A stretch of DNA of 64,000 nt from Tychonema sp. LEGE 06208 (lineage in GTDB: Bacteria; Cyanobacteriota; Cyanobacteriia; Cyanobacteriales; Microcoleaceae): the NCBI RefSeq assembly GCF_015207505.1, contig NZ_JADEWT010000018.1, positions 1 through 64,000 of the forward strand, read 5' to 3'. The notes beneath the pieces are model-generated. The model ran no database searches and had not been told where the DNA came from. It saw nothing but the letters and a program-made list of their open reading frames with translations. This document shows, piece after piece, positions 38,993-48,753 of this stretch (the stretch's first letter is position 1; each line of letters opens with the position of its first letter). A program made the position numbers and the translations under genes.

Positions 38993-41900
38993 TTGGGCGA
39001 GATAGTTGAGATACTGAGAAATGCGATCGGCATCCGCGTCAAGTAAACGACTGGCCCAAGAATGTATGTTAACTTGCGATCGCACTTCTCGAAACACCGC
39101 AGCATCCCCGCGATTGTCGAGAGGAAAAACCCAAGCATCAAATCCCGCAGACTTGAGGCGGCTAACAGCACCACCGCCATCTTGTACCCATAACTTAGGG
39201 TTAATCCGAAGCGGCTGACAGCAATATTTACCCACAACAATTCCGCCCACAGAAGCCCTAGCATCCTCTCGGCGATAGGAAAGTTCTTCCAAAAGAGCTT
39301 TGAGATAATTGAGTTTTTCTGCATCTTGTACTTGCTGCGGTGTAAACTTGACAATCACCATTTCTATAACTTCCACAGGTTTTGTCGATCGGGCAAAGTT
39401 AACCGGTTCCGTCGCCAAATAATTTTGTCTTTCCGGTTGCGCCGCCCAAGAACTTTGTGTTTCCGATTCCCTCGCCCAAGAATTTTGTATTTCCGGTTGG
39501 GCTACCTCGATCTCCTCTGCAACTTGTGAATTTTCTACAGGCTTTGCAGTGTCTACAATTATCTGAATTTCTTCGCCATCTTTCTCTATTTTTCCACCAA
39601 TTAGCAAAATCGCATTATCTACAATGTAAGGTTTCACTTGTTCGTAAGCCTTGGGAAATACAACAGCTTTGATTTGATTAGTCAAATCTTCTAATTGCAA
39701 AATTGCCATCGCATCGCCCTTTTTTGTCACTACAAGTTTGATAGCGTTGATCGTTACAATAACCGAAACTTTCCCTTTTTTCTCCGCCAACTCTGCCAGA
39801 GTCACAACATCTGGATCTTGATTAGATTCAAGCAGAAACTTGAGGGGATGTTCTGATACATAAAAACCCAGCAATTCTTTTTCTAAACGCAATTTTTCCT
39901 GTGTATCAAAATCTTTGACAGTCTTTGATTTTGGTGCAGACTCAAATTTATTCGCCGAGTTCCCAAAGCTATTCCCACCTAACAAGTCAAACAGATTACC
40001 TTGACCACTTTCCCGGTCTTTCTTGCGGTCTTGAGCCCATTTCATCACCCCTTCGAGGTCGTTTACCAATTGCTGGCGGTTGGGATCGATTTTGTCAAAA
40101 GCACCACACTGAATTAAGGCTTCTAGGGCGCGGCGGTTGACAGAATGTAGATTTACGCGATCGCACAAATCCGGCAGCGACTTAAACTTACCCCCTTCTT
40201 GGCGCGCCTCCAAAATATTTTCAATAGCCCCCTCACCCACATTTTTAACCGCCGAAATTCCAAACAAAATTTTATGTCTTTCGGCCTTTGTCATCTCTAT
40301 AGGAAGCGGCGTAAAAATAAGTTCAGAGCTATTAATATCAGGTGGCTCAACGTCAATCTTCAGCTTGAGACAATTAGCAATATATCTCTGTACCTTCTCC
40401 TGATCGCCGCTATTAGCAGTCAGCAGTGCAGCCATGTATTCTACAGGAAAATTTGCCTTTAAATAAGCAGTTTGGTAAGTGATATAGGCATAGGCCATTG
40501 AATGGGATTTATTAAAGCAATATTCTGCGAATTGTAGCATTTGTCCGAACAACTCTTCGGCAACTCTTTGAGTGACACCATTCTTAGTTGCCCCATCAAT
40601 AAATGTTTCCTTTTGCTTCTGCATTTCATCAGCCTTCTTCTTGCCCATTGCGCGGCGCAGCAAGTCAGCTTGACCTAAAGAATAGCCCGCCAAATCTTGA
40701 GCCATCCGCATAATTTGCTCTTGGAAACAAAGCGTTCCATAGGTTTCTTTTAAAATTGGTTCTAACAACGGATGGTCATATTTAACCACCTCTCTACCGT
40801 GTTTGCGATCGATAAATTGTGGAATCAAACCAGCATCCAGCGGGCCGGGACGATAAAGCGCCAGAATAGAAGAAATATCATCCAGACAGGAAGGTTTAAT
40901 TTTTTTTACTACATCCAGCATCCCAGAAGATTCTAGCTGAAAAATACCTTCCAAATCTCCTTTTTCTAATAGTTGATAAGTTTTTGCTACATCACCGGGT
41001 AACTTGTTATTCCTAGTAAATGTCTCTTGAGCTCTGCGTTCTATATCAGAAGGTAAGGCTTCGGCATCGATAGTTATATCTTGCGTTTGCTTAACATACT
41101 CGACTGTTTTTTGGAGAGTTGTTAAATTTTTAAGTCCCAGAAAATCCATCTTCAGCAACCCCAAAAATTCCAAGTCTTCCATGAAATATTGGGTAATCAC
41201 AGCACCATTGTCATTCTTTTGCAACGGTACAATTTCATCAAGGGGTTGGGAAGAAATGACCACACCGGCCGCGTGAACGCCATAGGTTTTGTTAGTTCCT
41301 TCAATGCGAATTGCCATGTCAATCCACTGACGCACTGGAACTTCGGTGCCAGTTTCTGCATTTATGCAAATTGTATTTTCGTAGTTGTCTTTAAAATCCT
41401 GTGCCGGTGTTCCCTCGGAAATCATCACTTTGAGTTTTTCCGGTTTCCCCCGCGACACGGGAATCATTTTTGCCATTTCGTCGGCTTTTTTGTAGGGAAT
41501 TCCTAGCACTCTAGCAACATCTTTCAAGACAGCTTTTGATGTCATTCTGTTGAAAGTAATAATTTGTGCTACGCGGTCTGTACCATATTTTTCCGTAACA
41601 TATTTAATCATATCGTCGCGTCTTTCTATGCAAAAATCGCTATCGATATCTGGCATAGATTTACGTTCGGGATTGAGAAATCTCTCGAACAACAATCCGT
41701 GGTGTACGGGGTCTATGTTGGTAATGTTGAGGACGTAAGCAACTAAAGAACCGGCCGCAGAACCACGTCCTGGCCCGACGGGAATATTGTTGTCTCTAGC
41801 ATATTTCATGTAGTCCCAAACTACTAAAAAATATTCAGAAAAACCCATCTGCTGAATCATTTTTAGCTCATATTCTAGTCTTTGTTTGTAGACTGGGGGG

Positions 41901-42871
41901 ATTTCGTTTCGGGTGCGGCTTTTGAGGCGTTCTAATAGTCCCAGCCAAGATATTTCTTCTACATAGGTATCGGCGGTATGTTCTGGGGGAATTGGAATTG
42001 TGGGAATCCGAGCTTCTCCTGTTAGCTCGTATCTTGATACTTTGTTTGCTACTTCTAGGGTAGTTTCGATCGCCTCTTTGATGGTTTCGTCGTCCAAATG
42101 GTCTCGAAATAGTTGCGCCATTTCGTCAGCGGACTTAAGATATTCAGTACCGCTGTAGCGCATCCGCTTGTCTTCTTCAATCAGTTTGTTGGTGTTGATG
42201 CACAGCAAAGCATCGTGGGCTTCTACGTCGTTGCAAGAAATATAGTGAGAATCGTTAGTGGCGATTATTTTTATATTGAATTCGCGGGCAATTTTGACGA
42301 TTTCCACATTCACCATCCGGTCTTCTTGGGAACCGTGGTCTTGAATTTCTATATAGTAGTCATCCCCAAATACTTCTTTATACCATTTGGCAACTTCGCG
42401 CGCTGTATCTAGCTTGTTTTGGAGAATCATTTGGGGAACTTCGCCACCCAAACAAGCACTGGTGACAATTAAACCTTCGGAGTATTGTTTGAGCAGGTCT
42501 TTGTTGATGCAGGGGCGGGCAAAAATACCTCGTTCTGGCATTCCCTGTAAGTGAGAAATTGTGGTGAGTTTGACGAGGTTTTTATAGCCTTGGGTATTTT
42601 TGGCTAAGACAACTTGATGGTATTTTCTTCTACCTCTAACTTTGACTTCGATGTCGCCGTTGACGACGTACATTTCGTTGCCAATTATGGGCTTGATGTT
42701 TTTATTTCGGCAAACTTTGATGAGTTCGATCGCGCCGTACATCACTCCGTGGTCCGTAAGGGCGATCGCGGGCATCCCCAATTCCACCGCCCGTTCGGCG
42801 AGCTGCTGTAGCTGAGAAGCGCCATCTAGGAGGCTGTAATCGCTGTGAATGTGCAAACCAACGAAGGACAT
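38969..42871 (-). CDS. dnaE: DNA polymerase III alpha subunit, uninterrupted
   Basis: Replicative polymerase catalytic subunit, 1300 residues. Domains in order: PHP (about 1-280; [19 protein letters not shown]); polymerase palm with D408/D410 in MPDIDSDF; fingers and tau-binding parts; helix-hairpin-helix ([15 protein letters not shown]); OB-fold ([12 protein letters not shown], about 1020-1090); and a C-terminal domain. At Y784-C785 ([11 protein letters not shown]), where many cyanobacteria carry the split DnaE intein, the sequence is continuous. Residues about 1120-1160 hold three imperfect repeats around (A/S)QPExQN. The ATG at 42871 ([13 protein letters not shown]) fits the family start. 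The dnaE stop lies inside the end of the WD40 kinase gene on the other strand. Confidence 0.97.
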   Translation of the reverse strand: MSFVGLHIHSDYSLLDGASQLQQLAERAVELGMPAIALTDHGVMYGAIELIKVCRNKNIKPIIGNEMYVVNGDIEVKVRGRRKYHQVVLAKNTQGYKNLVKLTTISHLQGMPERGIFARPCINKDLLKQYSEGLIVTSACLGGEVPQMILQNKLDTAREVAKWYKEVFGDDYYIEIQDHGSQEDRMVNVEIVKIAREFNIKIIATNDSHYISCNDVEAHDALLCINTNKLIEEDKRMRYSGTEYLKSADEMAQLFRDHLDDETIKEAIETTLEVANKVSRYELTGEARIPTIPIPPEHTADTYVEEISWLGLLERLKSRTRNEIPPVYKQRLEYELKMIQQMGFSEYFLVVWDYMKYARDNNIPVGPGRGSAAGSLVAYVLNITNIDPVHHGLLFERFLNPERKSMPDIDSDFCIERRDDMIKYVTEKYGTDRVAQIITFNRMTSKAVLKDVARVLGIPYKKADEMAKMIPVSRGKPEKLKVMISEGTPAQDFKDNYENTICINAETGTEVPVRQWIDMAIRIEGTNKTYGVHAAGVVISSQPLDEIVPLQKNDNGAVITQYFMEDLEFLGLLKMDFLGLKNLTTLQKTVEYVKQTQDITIDAEALPSDIERRAQETFTRNNKLPGDVAKTYQLLEKGDLEGIFQLESSGMLDVVKKIKPSCLDDISSILALYRPGPLDAGLIPQFIDRKHGREVVKYDHPLLEPILKETYGTLCFQEQIMRMAQDLAGYSLGQADLLRRAMGKKKADEMQKQKETFIDGATKNGVTQRVAEELFGQMLQFAEYCFNKSHSMAYAYITYQTAYLKANFPVEYMAALLTANSGDQEKVQRYIANCLKLKIDVEPPDINSSELIFTPLPIEMTKAERHKILFGISAVKNVGEGAIENILEARQEGGKFKSLPDLCDRVNLHSVNRRALEALIQCGAFDKIDPNRQQLVNDLEGVMKWAQDRKKDRESGQGNLFDLLGGNSFGNSANKFESAPKSKTVKDFDTQEKLRLEKELLGFYVSEHPLKFLLESNQDPDVVTLAELAEKKGKVSVIVTINAIKLVVTKKGDAMAILQLEDLTNQIKAVVFPKAYEQVKPYIVDNAILLIGGKIEKDGEEIQIIVDTAKPVENSQVAEEIEVAQPEIQNSWARESETQSSWAAQPERQNYLATEPVNFARSTKPVEVIEMVIVKFTPQQVQDAEKLNYLKALLEELSYRREDARASVGGIVVGKYCCQPLRINPKLWVQDGGGAVSRLKSAGFDAWVFPLDNRGDAAVFREVRSQVNIHSWASRLLDADADRISQYLNYLAQLNKRPPN

Positions 42872-43104
42872 GGCGATTTGAGATTTTAGCTTTTAGTTTT
42901 TAGACTTTCGATTGTACACTATTGCCGTTGAGAAAGATAAATTGATTTTTTATTTTACAGCATCGGCAACGTACAAAAACTGGTTTTTTGAACGAAATAT
43001 ATAGGTTTGAATGCTATATTTTATGTCAAAAAACCGATTTTTACCACAGGTGCAACATCTCACAGAAGAAGTCGGTAATTTAATAGCTAATTCTGTAGAT
43101 TTGC

Positions 43105-43524
43105 TTACAAATTTGCTTGTTTCAAATAATCTTCTAAATCTTTAACGCGCTGCTGTGTAACTTTTGCTCTGCAAGAAATGTATACAGGAGCCGCCAAAGT
43201 ACCGCCTTCAAAGTGTCCGGCTTCATAGCTGCAAGTTTCATCGCGAAACTTGAGCCAACTACGCTGTGCAACCGTCAATCTTTGCTGCTGTTTGCTGTTG
43301 AGTTTAGCCCGAAGTTGCTGATATAATTGATTGAGCTTGGTGTCTGCTGCTTTGAACTCTTGACTAGAACACATATTCATGTCTAGCGTGGTTTGAGGAC
43401 TTTTACAGTTAGGCTGTTGGGCGACTTCCTGGAAATTATTGCTGGCTTTGCTCTCCTGCAATAATCCGCCTGCTAATACGAGGGAAATTGTTGTAAATGT
43501 TGCCCAAAAAGTGCTATTTTTCAT
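43105..43524 (-). CDS. LprI/DUF1311 exported protein
   Basis: A 139-residue exported protein of the lysozyme-inhibitor LprI-like (DUF1311) family. The signal sequence is about residues 5-25 (TFWATFTTISLVLAGGLL). Mature-domain Cys residues pair in typical positions (NCKSPQ, MNMCSSQEF, DETCSYEA, YISCRAK). The core helix contains AQRSWLKFRDETCSYEAG. Some members inhibit lysozyme, but most are uncharacterised; that role is not shown here. It lies 16 bases downstream of DUF2499 on the same strand and is probably co-transcribed. Confidence 0.85.
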   Translation of the reverse strand: MKNSTFWATFTTISLVLAGGLLQESKASNNFQEVAQQPNCKSPQTTLDMNMCSSQEFKAADTKLNQLYQQLRAKLNSKQQQRLTVAQRSWLKFRDETCSYEAGHFEGGTLAAPVYISCRAKVTQQRVKDLEDYLKQANL

Positions 43525-43540
43525 TGACTTGACACCTCTT

Positions 43541-43855
43541 TTAATCTTGAATTTTCTCTACTGGTTGAGCCGATCGCCAAATCCACCAAGCCGCCGCCCA
43601 CAGAGTAAAATTGCCGATGAGAGTCATCGCCGCTTGCAGGGTAACGATCCATTCTAGGGCTGGGGAGTTGTCAAAATAGTGCCAAGTGCAAGCACACATG
43701 GCGCTGACTAGGGCGGGCAGCATTCCGGCGGAAAGGGCCCACCAAGCTCGGTTTTGAGTGACTTCGCCGTAAGTCCAAATTAACCAGATGGCCGCAATCC
43801 ACTCGACGACGCTAGAGATGTGAATAATCCAGGTGGGAATTGACAAAACGTGCAT
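43541..43855 (-). CDS. DUF2499 membrane protein
   Basis: A 104-residue membrane protein of the DUF2499 family, found in cyanobacteria and plastids. Three to four hydrophobic segments (SIPTWIIHISSVVEWIAAIWL, ALSAGMLPALVSAM, a third near IVTLQAAMTLIGNFTLWAAAW). The N-terminal half has the HISSVVEW motif and ACTWHYFDN after the second segment. As I recall it is often encoded beside DUF3593, which here is 7 kb away. It leads a probable two-gene unit with the LprI-like gene. Function is not known. Confidence 0.8.
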   Translation of the reverse strand: MHVLSIPTWIIHISSVVEWIAAIWLIWTYGEVTQNRAWWALSAGMLPALVSAMCACTWHYFDNSPALEWIVTLQAAMTLIGNFTLWAAAWWIWRSAQPVEKIQD

Positions 43856-43914
43856 TTTTTGTATTCTAAAATAACAGAGAACGGGGAAGATAAAATATGT
43901 ATTTATTTGTTTAA

Positions 43915-44021
43915 GACTGTTAACTGTTGACTGCTGACTGTTGACTGTTAACTGTTGACTGTTGACTGTTGACTGTTGACTGCTGACTGTTAACTGTTGA
44001 CTGTTAACTGTTAACTGTTAA
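43915..44021. repeat. STRR heptamer array (TGACTGT/TAACTGT)
   Basis: About fifteen heptamers alternate TGTTGAC, TGTTAAC and TGCTGAC forms in the spacer between divergent DUF2499 and csaB genes. Confidence 0.9.
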
Positions 44022-44094
44022 AATATTTTACGGATCGACCGCAACAATTAGATATTGTAATACTTAGATTCCCCATTATAAACCAAGAGTAGAA

Positions 44095-45141
44095 ATGCGA
44101 GCAATTTTGTGCGGCTATTACGGTAAAGGCAACGGTGGCGACGAGGCGCTGTTGGCATCGCTACTGCAAATGTTACCAGATGGGGTGACGCCGATCGTCC
44201 TGTCTGGCAATCCTGTCGAGACAAATCAGCGGTACGGGGTAGCTGCGCGCGATCGTATGAATGCGTTTCAAGTTCTCGAAGCACTCCGCACCTCCGACGC
44301 GCTAATCTGGGGAGGCGGCAGTTTGATCCAAGACGCTACCAGCATTGTCAGCCCTTTCTATTATGGGGGTTTGATGGGAATAGCGCAACAAATGGGCTTA
44401 AAAACAGTTGCTTGGGCCCAGGGAATTGGGCCTTTAAATCGAGAGATTACCCGCAAATTATCTCAGCGGTGTTTTGCTGGATGCACCGCCGTCAGCGTGC
44501 GGGATAAAGGCTCAGCTACCTTACTTGCAGATTGGCAAATTCCGTTCACTTTAGCGCCCGATCCCGTGTGGGCTTTAGAAAATTCCCCCGTCTCCGGTTT
44601 ATGGAATTTACCAGCGCCCAGAGTTGCAGTTTGTTTGCGCTCCCATCCTACATTAACTCCCGCCAGATTGTCAATTCTAACTCAAGCTTTAGTTGACTTT
44701 CAAAAAGCAACCAGAACCTTAATTTTACTGCTACCTTTTCAAGCATCTCGCGACTTAGAAATTGCCAAGCATTTGCACGAAGCTCTGCCGAAACGAAGTG
44801 AGATACTTAGTTTAGACGATCCGAGAAAATTGAAAGGACTATTCCGGGGAGTCGAAATGGCGATCGGGATGCGCTACCACAGTTTAATTATGGCAGCATC
44901 GGAAGAATGCCGCTGTTTTGCCCTCAGCTACGATCCCAAAGTAACTCAATTGATGGATGAGTTAGAAATGCCGGGATATGTATTATCAGAATTGCCCGAA
45001 GATCCCTATTTAATCAGCAAAACCTGGATCGAACACTACGCCAACGGCGACGCACTATCGCCAGAAAGGATAAAATTTATTGTAGGGCGATCGCTCTTTC
45101 ACCAGCAAGTATTGCAAACCGCACTCCAGCAGTCTCAGTAA
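44095..45141 (+). CDS. csaB: Polysaccharide pyruvyl transferase CsaB
   Basis: Transfers a pyruvyl ketal from phosphoenolpyruvate to a cell-wall or surface polysaccharide. In Gram-positive bacteria the product anchors SLH-domain surface proteins, and cyanobacterial SLH porins are thought to bind pyruvylated wall polymer too. Visible landmarks are ILCGYYGKGNGGDEALLASL at the N-terminus, IWGGGSLIQDATS, WAQGIGPL, and the C-terminal AIGMRYHSLIMAA motif with His and Arg used in substrate binding. Length 348 is normal. It is followed at 13 bases by the Uma2-type gene. There is no signal peptide, so cytoplasmic or membrane-associated. Confidence 0.93.
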   Translation: MRAILCGYYGKGNGGDEALLASLLQMLPDGVTPIVLSGNPVETNQRYGVAARDRMNAFQVLEALRTSDALIWGGGSLIQDATSIVSPFYYGGLMGIAQQMGLKTVAWAQGIGPLNREITRKLSQRCFAGCTAVSVRDKGSATLLADWQIPFTLAPDPVWALENSPVSGLWNLPAPRVAVCLRSHPTLTPARLSILTQALVDFQKATRTLILLLPFQASRDLEIAKHLHEALPKRSEILSLDDPRKLKGLFRGVEMAIGMRYHSLIMAASEECRCFALSYDPKVTQLMDELEMPGYVLSELPEDPYLISKTWIEHYANGDALSPERIKFIVGRSLFHQQVLQTALQQSQ

Positions 45142-45154
45142 GAGGTAAAATACC

Positions 45155-45886
45155 GTGACAGCCAGTACAGCCGACTTAAAAATTACCTGGGAAAAATTGC
45201 CAGAAGACTTCATTTTAGACGAGGAACCTGTGGAAAATATCGACCAACCCTTGCTCGCTGCGGCCTTGCGCGAAATCTTAGAAATCCCAGGGCTAATTGT
45301 AACAGGAATATTAGTTGCCCCCAACATGGGAATTTGTGCGACAGTAGATAGCAAGCTAGTTATCAAAGCTCCAGATTGGTTTTATGCCCGCAACGTACAA
45401 ACGCTTGAGAGTAAAGAAATTCGCCGCAGTTACACTCCCAACTTAGAAGGAGACATTCCGGCGATCGTGATGGAGTTTTTGTCAGCTACTCCCTGGGACG
45501 AATACTCTAGCAAACCAACTTATCCCCCCGGCAAATGGTATTTTTACGAACAAGTATTGCGAGTACCAATCTATGCAATTTTTGAACCTGCTACTGGATT
45601 GCTAGAAATCTACCAGTTGGATTCATCAGGAAAGTATCAAGTACAGCAACCCGATCTAAACAATCATTATTGGATTGCCGGAGTTGGGTTATTTCTAGGT
45701 GTTTGGCAAGGAACAAAAGCCGAAAGAACCGGATATTGGTTGCGGTGGTGGGATGAAAGCGGACAGATGTTATTGTGGGGAGCAGAAATGGTAGAAAGAG
45801 AAAGGCAGGAAAAAGCAAATGTTCAACAGCGGGCCGATCGACTAGCCGCGCAATTAAGAGCAGCAGGAATAGAACCAGAATCATAA
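45155..45886 (+). CDS. Uma2 (DUF820) PD-(D/E)xK-fold protein
   Basis: A 243-residue protein of the Uma2/DUF820 family, greatly expanded in cyanobacteria, with a restriction-endonuclease-like fold. The core shows APDWFYARNV and IVMEFLS, with acidic residues where the nuclease motif is expected, then WYFYEQVLRVPIYAIFEPAT. It ends in a Glu/Arg/Gln-rich coiled region and QRADRLAAQLRAAGIEP, a tail shared by many members. The start is GTG at 45155. It follows csaB by 13 bases and may be co-transcribed. Biological role is unknown for the family; no terminal repeats or mobile genes suggest transfer. Confidence 0.87.
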   Translation: MTASTADLKITWEKLPEDFILDEEPVENIDQPLLAAALREILEIPGLIVTGILVAPNMGICATVDSKLVIKAPDWFYARNVQTLESKEIRRSYTPNLEGDIPAIVMEFLSATPWDEYSSKPTYPPGKWYFYEQVLRVPIYAIFEPATGLLEIYQLDSSGKYQVQQPDLNNHYWIAGVGLFLGVWQGTKAERTGYWLRWWDESGQMLLWGAEMVERERQEKANVQQRADRLAAQLRAAGIEPES

Positions 45887-46008
45887 TACAATAATTTAGA
45901 AATAAAAAATCGTAGTGTTAGGATTTTTTATTTCTAAATTCATCTGCGTTAATCCGCGTTAATCTGCCTCGATCGGCAATTAAAAATCACATTCAGGAGA
46001 CAGCAAAA

Positions 46009-46641
46009 TTGGCAAGAGTTAGAGTTCGGGAACACGTCAATCCCCTATCAATTAGATATCAAGCATCCGCAAGTCCCCCAGATTGGACTAAAATCTATGC
46101 CGACTTAAATTTACCGCTGCATCTAGATATCGGCTGCGGTAGAGGAAGGTTTTTGTGGCATATGGCGCAAATCCAAACAGATTGGAATTTTCTCGGATTA
46201 GAAATTCGGGAACCTCTGGTAGATGAGGCGAATCTGTGGCGCGATGAAAAAGGCTTGACAAATTTGCACTATTTATTTTGCAATGCGAATAGTTCCCTGA
46301 AGCCAATTTTAGAAACTTTGTCCGCTGGTATTTTGCAGCGAGTCAGCATTCAATTTCCCGATCCGTGGTTCAAGAAAAAGCACCACAAACGGCGGGTAGT
46401 ACAGCAGGAATTAGTCAGCGAGTTGGCTACTTATCTGGCTGTTGGCGGTGAAGTGTTTATTCAATCGGATATTGAGGAAGTAGAAGTCGAAATGTGCGAT
46501 CGCTTTTCATCTCATCCCAGTTTTCAGCGTCAAAATAGCGGGGAATGGCTAGCAGAAAATCCCCTACCCGTTGCTACGGAAAGAGAAATTGCTACTCAAA
46601 AACGAGGCGAACCAGTTTATCGAGCACTGTATCAAAAATAA
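46009..46641 (+). CDS. trmB: tRNA (guanine-N7)-methyltransferase
   Basis: Methylates G46 of tRNA with SAM. Class I methyltransferase fold of 210 residues with the SAM loop [27 protein letters not shown], and the TrmB signature [15 protein letters not shown]. The C-terminal [12 protein letters not shown] is typical. Start is TTG at 46009, supported by caggagac 8-12 bases upstream and by the absence of an ATG near the conserved start. Single gene; upstream Uma2 gene ends 120 bases earlier. Confidence 0.94.
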   Translation: MARVRVREHVNPLSIRYQASASPPDWTKIYADLNLPLHLDIGCGRGRFLWHMAQIQTDWNFLGLEIREPLVDEANLWRDEKGLTNLHYLFCNANSSLKPILETLSAGILQRVSIQFPDPWFKKKHHKRRVVQQELVSELATYLAVGGEVFIQSDIEEVEVEMCDRFSSHPSFQRQNSGEWLAENPLPVATEREIATQKRGEPVYRALYQK

Positions 46642-46684
46642 TGCTCGCTTTTGCAAACTCACCTTTGTTATATAGACTTTCTCA

Positions 46685-46880
46685 GTAACATGAGGTGCTC
46701 TCCTGGTGATAGGGCATAGGCCAAACCGGGCATAGGCAGGAGTGCAAAAAGGCCGCATACCTCACCAAGCTTGAGAACCGTTATAAATGTTATAACTTAC
46801 ATCTTAGACCTTTGTTAGGAACAGGCTTTCCGGCCTGTTCCACACAACTTAATTTTCTGGTGGAACGGGATATTCGGCCC
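46685..46880. repeat. Dispersed repeat cluster and foldbacks
   Basis: Contains ggccaaaccgggcata (46721-46736) and gcatacctcac...gcttgagaaccg (46753-46780), matching the segment at 11550-11596. A perfect foldback ggaacaggc(tttccg)gcctgttcc follows at 46819-46842, then ggaacgggatattcggcccgttt at 46863-46885. No gene in 46642-46904. Confidence 0.7.
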
Positions 46881-46904
46881 GTTTATAAAGGAATTATTTC
46901 TAAC

Positions 46905-48419
46905 TTAAACCCAAGAACGAAGCCACATCCGAAGATTCCATTCCCACTGCGACAAAGGTAGTCCCAAATAGATAGGCATCCAGAAAATAAAAGCAGCCAA
47001 AACCAGAAAAATAATTGTTACCCCCATCCCTCGGAGTCGAGTTTGAGGGCTGTGCAGCCACCTGTCAACCCACCAAGCAAGTGTTAAGGCTCCAAACACA
47101 GAACAGCCCATATAATGATACAAAAATACGCAGCGACTCACCTTCATCCAAGGCAGCAAATTAGCAGCCCAATTAACTATCAAATATAACACCATCCACA
47201 TTTGGGCCGTCGGCGGAAACAAAATCGGCTGCTGCTGTTCGAGGCTGTCAACAGAAGCCACTTGGCGCGTTTGAAACCACACCACAATCCGGTGAATTAA
47301 AACTCCTGCTACTAATATTAAAGCTAAAGTGGAAAACCACCAAAGGAAAGGATTTCCCATCGCGTGAACGTCAAAAATCGTCTCAGTTGCACCGCTGGGT
47401 AAAGGTGGCAAAACCGGATCTGGTTGTGCATTGTTGCTAGCAGTTTTGTAGAAGTAAACTATGGGGCGGAGCATCAAAGGCCAACTGTACCAAGTGGAAC
47501 AGTAAGGATGCACGCTAGGGCCACTTTTAATGCGTTCGTGATAAGTCAAAATTTCCGTTTGCATCTGCCAGAAATTGGGAGTTGGATTCAGATGCAGGTG
47601 AGGAATCCAGCAGATGCTGTAAACTAAAATAGGAATTACAGCTAGACTCCAGCATACTTCCACAAAAGTTAGCTCTGTCAATTTTTGTACTGGACTTTCG
47701 GGCGGAAGCAGAGCAGAATTTATATCGCGGATTGGTTCTTCATTTCCTCTGTTTCCCTGAATTAAACGCACGGCCCAAGCGCAGATTAAAATGAGATAAG
47801 CCCCAAACAAAAACCACAATCCGTTCCATTTGACAGCGGCAGATGCACCGAATCCTATCCCAGCTAATACTAGCCAAAGCAAGCGCTTTTTGCCTTCAGC
47901 TTCTACGGTTTTGAGCAGAAATAATTGACCAAGTATTCCGAATAAAACTAGATAAATGTTATTGAGTGCGTAGCGAGATTCAACTAAAAATAAACCGTCG
48001 CAGGCGATAAATAAAGCCGCAAGAAAAGCAAAGGTGCGGCGGCGAAGGAGCTGATAGGCGAGGGCTCCGACAACTAAGGGAATAAAGGAACCTGTGAGAG
48101 CATTTAGCCAGCGATAATCCCAAGGGGAAAGCATTGAGCCTGTTAGGCCGTTGACGGCGGTTTTTCCGAAGGGCAGGTGAGTGCCGATCGCAATTCCGAT
48201 CGCAATTATATACTGGCTTAGGGGCGGGTGAGCGTTGAAAAAAGGCGTTCTGGTGAGATAATCGTTGGCAAATTTGGCGTAATAAACCTCGTCAAATACT
48301 AGAGTGTTAAATCGCTCTAATTGCCAAAATCGGAGAGTTAAGGATAGGAGGAATACGGCGAACATTCCTAGGTAAAAAACCCAAGTAGATCTGTTGAATT
48401 GTTTTTTGTGGAGTTTCAT
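46905..48419 (-). CDS. PMT-type (GT39) membrane glycosyltransferase
   Basis: An integral membrane glycosyltransferase of the dolichyl-phosphate-mannose protein mannosyltransferase type, about 504 residues. It has the catalytic N-terminal loop FNTLVFDEVYYAKFANDYL (Asp-Glu pair), FFNAHPPLSQYI, and about ten to eleven hydrophobic segments, ending WVDRWLHSPQ. Bacterial homologues use a lipid-linked sugar to glycosylate exported proteins; in cyanobacteria the acceptor is unknown. The ATG at 48419 is chosen; a GTG at 48428 adds three residues. No neighbours that tell the substrate. Confidence 0.88.
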   Translation of the reverse strand: MKLHKKQFNRSTWVFYLGMFAVFLLSLTLRFWQLERFNTLVFDEVYYAKFANDYLTRTPFFNAHPPLSQYIIAIGIAIGTHLPFGKTAVNGLTGSMLSPWDYRWLNALTGSFIPLVVGALAYQLLRRRTFAFLAALFIACDGLFLVESRYALNNIYLVLFGILGQLFLLKTVEAEGKKRLLWLVLAGIGFGASAAVKWNGLWFLFGAYLILICAWAVRLIQGNRGNEEPIRDINSALLPPESPVQKLTELTFVEVCWSLAVIPILVYSICWIPHLHLNPTPNFWQMQTEILTYHERIKSGPSVHPYCSTWYSWPLMLRPIVYFYKTASNNAQPDPVLPPLPSGATETIFDVHAMGNPFLWWFSTLALILVAGVLIHRIVVWFQTRQVASVDSLEQQQPILFPPTAQMWMVLYLIVNWAANLLPWMKVSRCVFLYHYMGCSVFGALTLAWWVDRWLHSPQTRLRGMGVTIIFLVLAAFIFWMPIYLGLPLSQWEWNLRMWLRSWV

Positions 48420-48693
48420 AAAGTGCACCGGAATATCGTAGATTTGAGAACCTTAATTTTAAAATACTGAGTTAAGAATTGAGAATAGCGTAAAAATTAC
48501 CAAGTTGCTAAAAATATTTTTTTACGTTTCTACTGCCATTCTCTTCATTGCCTTTGAATATCTTCTAGTTCAAAATAGGTGCGTCTTGCGGTACTCGTAT
48601 TACTCACTTTTCATCTCACAATTAACTGCTGCATCAATTTTCTGAGTTGAATTTGAAATGCGATCGCCCATTTAAACTAATTTCACATCATAC
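48420..48693. other. Intergenic region without features
   Basis: AT-rich spacer; it holds the expected promoter for the GT39 gene on the minus strand, which I cannot place. One GCGATCGC at 48660-48667. No gene. Confidence 0.4.
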
Positions 48694-48727
48694 CAAAAAA
48701 AAGCGGCTCCGCTTCCTGCAGAACCGC
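48694..48727 (-). terminator. Rho-independent terminator of acsF
   Basis: On the minus strand, GCGGTTCTGC(aggaa)GCGGAGCCGC with two G-T wobbles is followed by nine T. It lies 27 bases after the acsF stop. This is the clearest intrinsic terminator in the window. Confidence 0.88.
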
Positions 48728-48753
48728 CGTAATAGAGGATGAAAAATCAAAAC

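Noticed and set aside
1925-44021. Repeat arrays as CRISPR
   Set aside because: Units are seven bases with no spacers between them, and no cas genes are present.
44095-48428. A surface polysaccharide gene cluster
   Set aside because: csaB, the GT39 gene and the GT4 gene are separated by unrelated housekeeping genes, so no cluster is supported.
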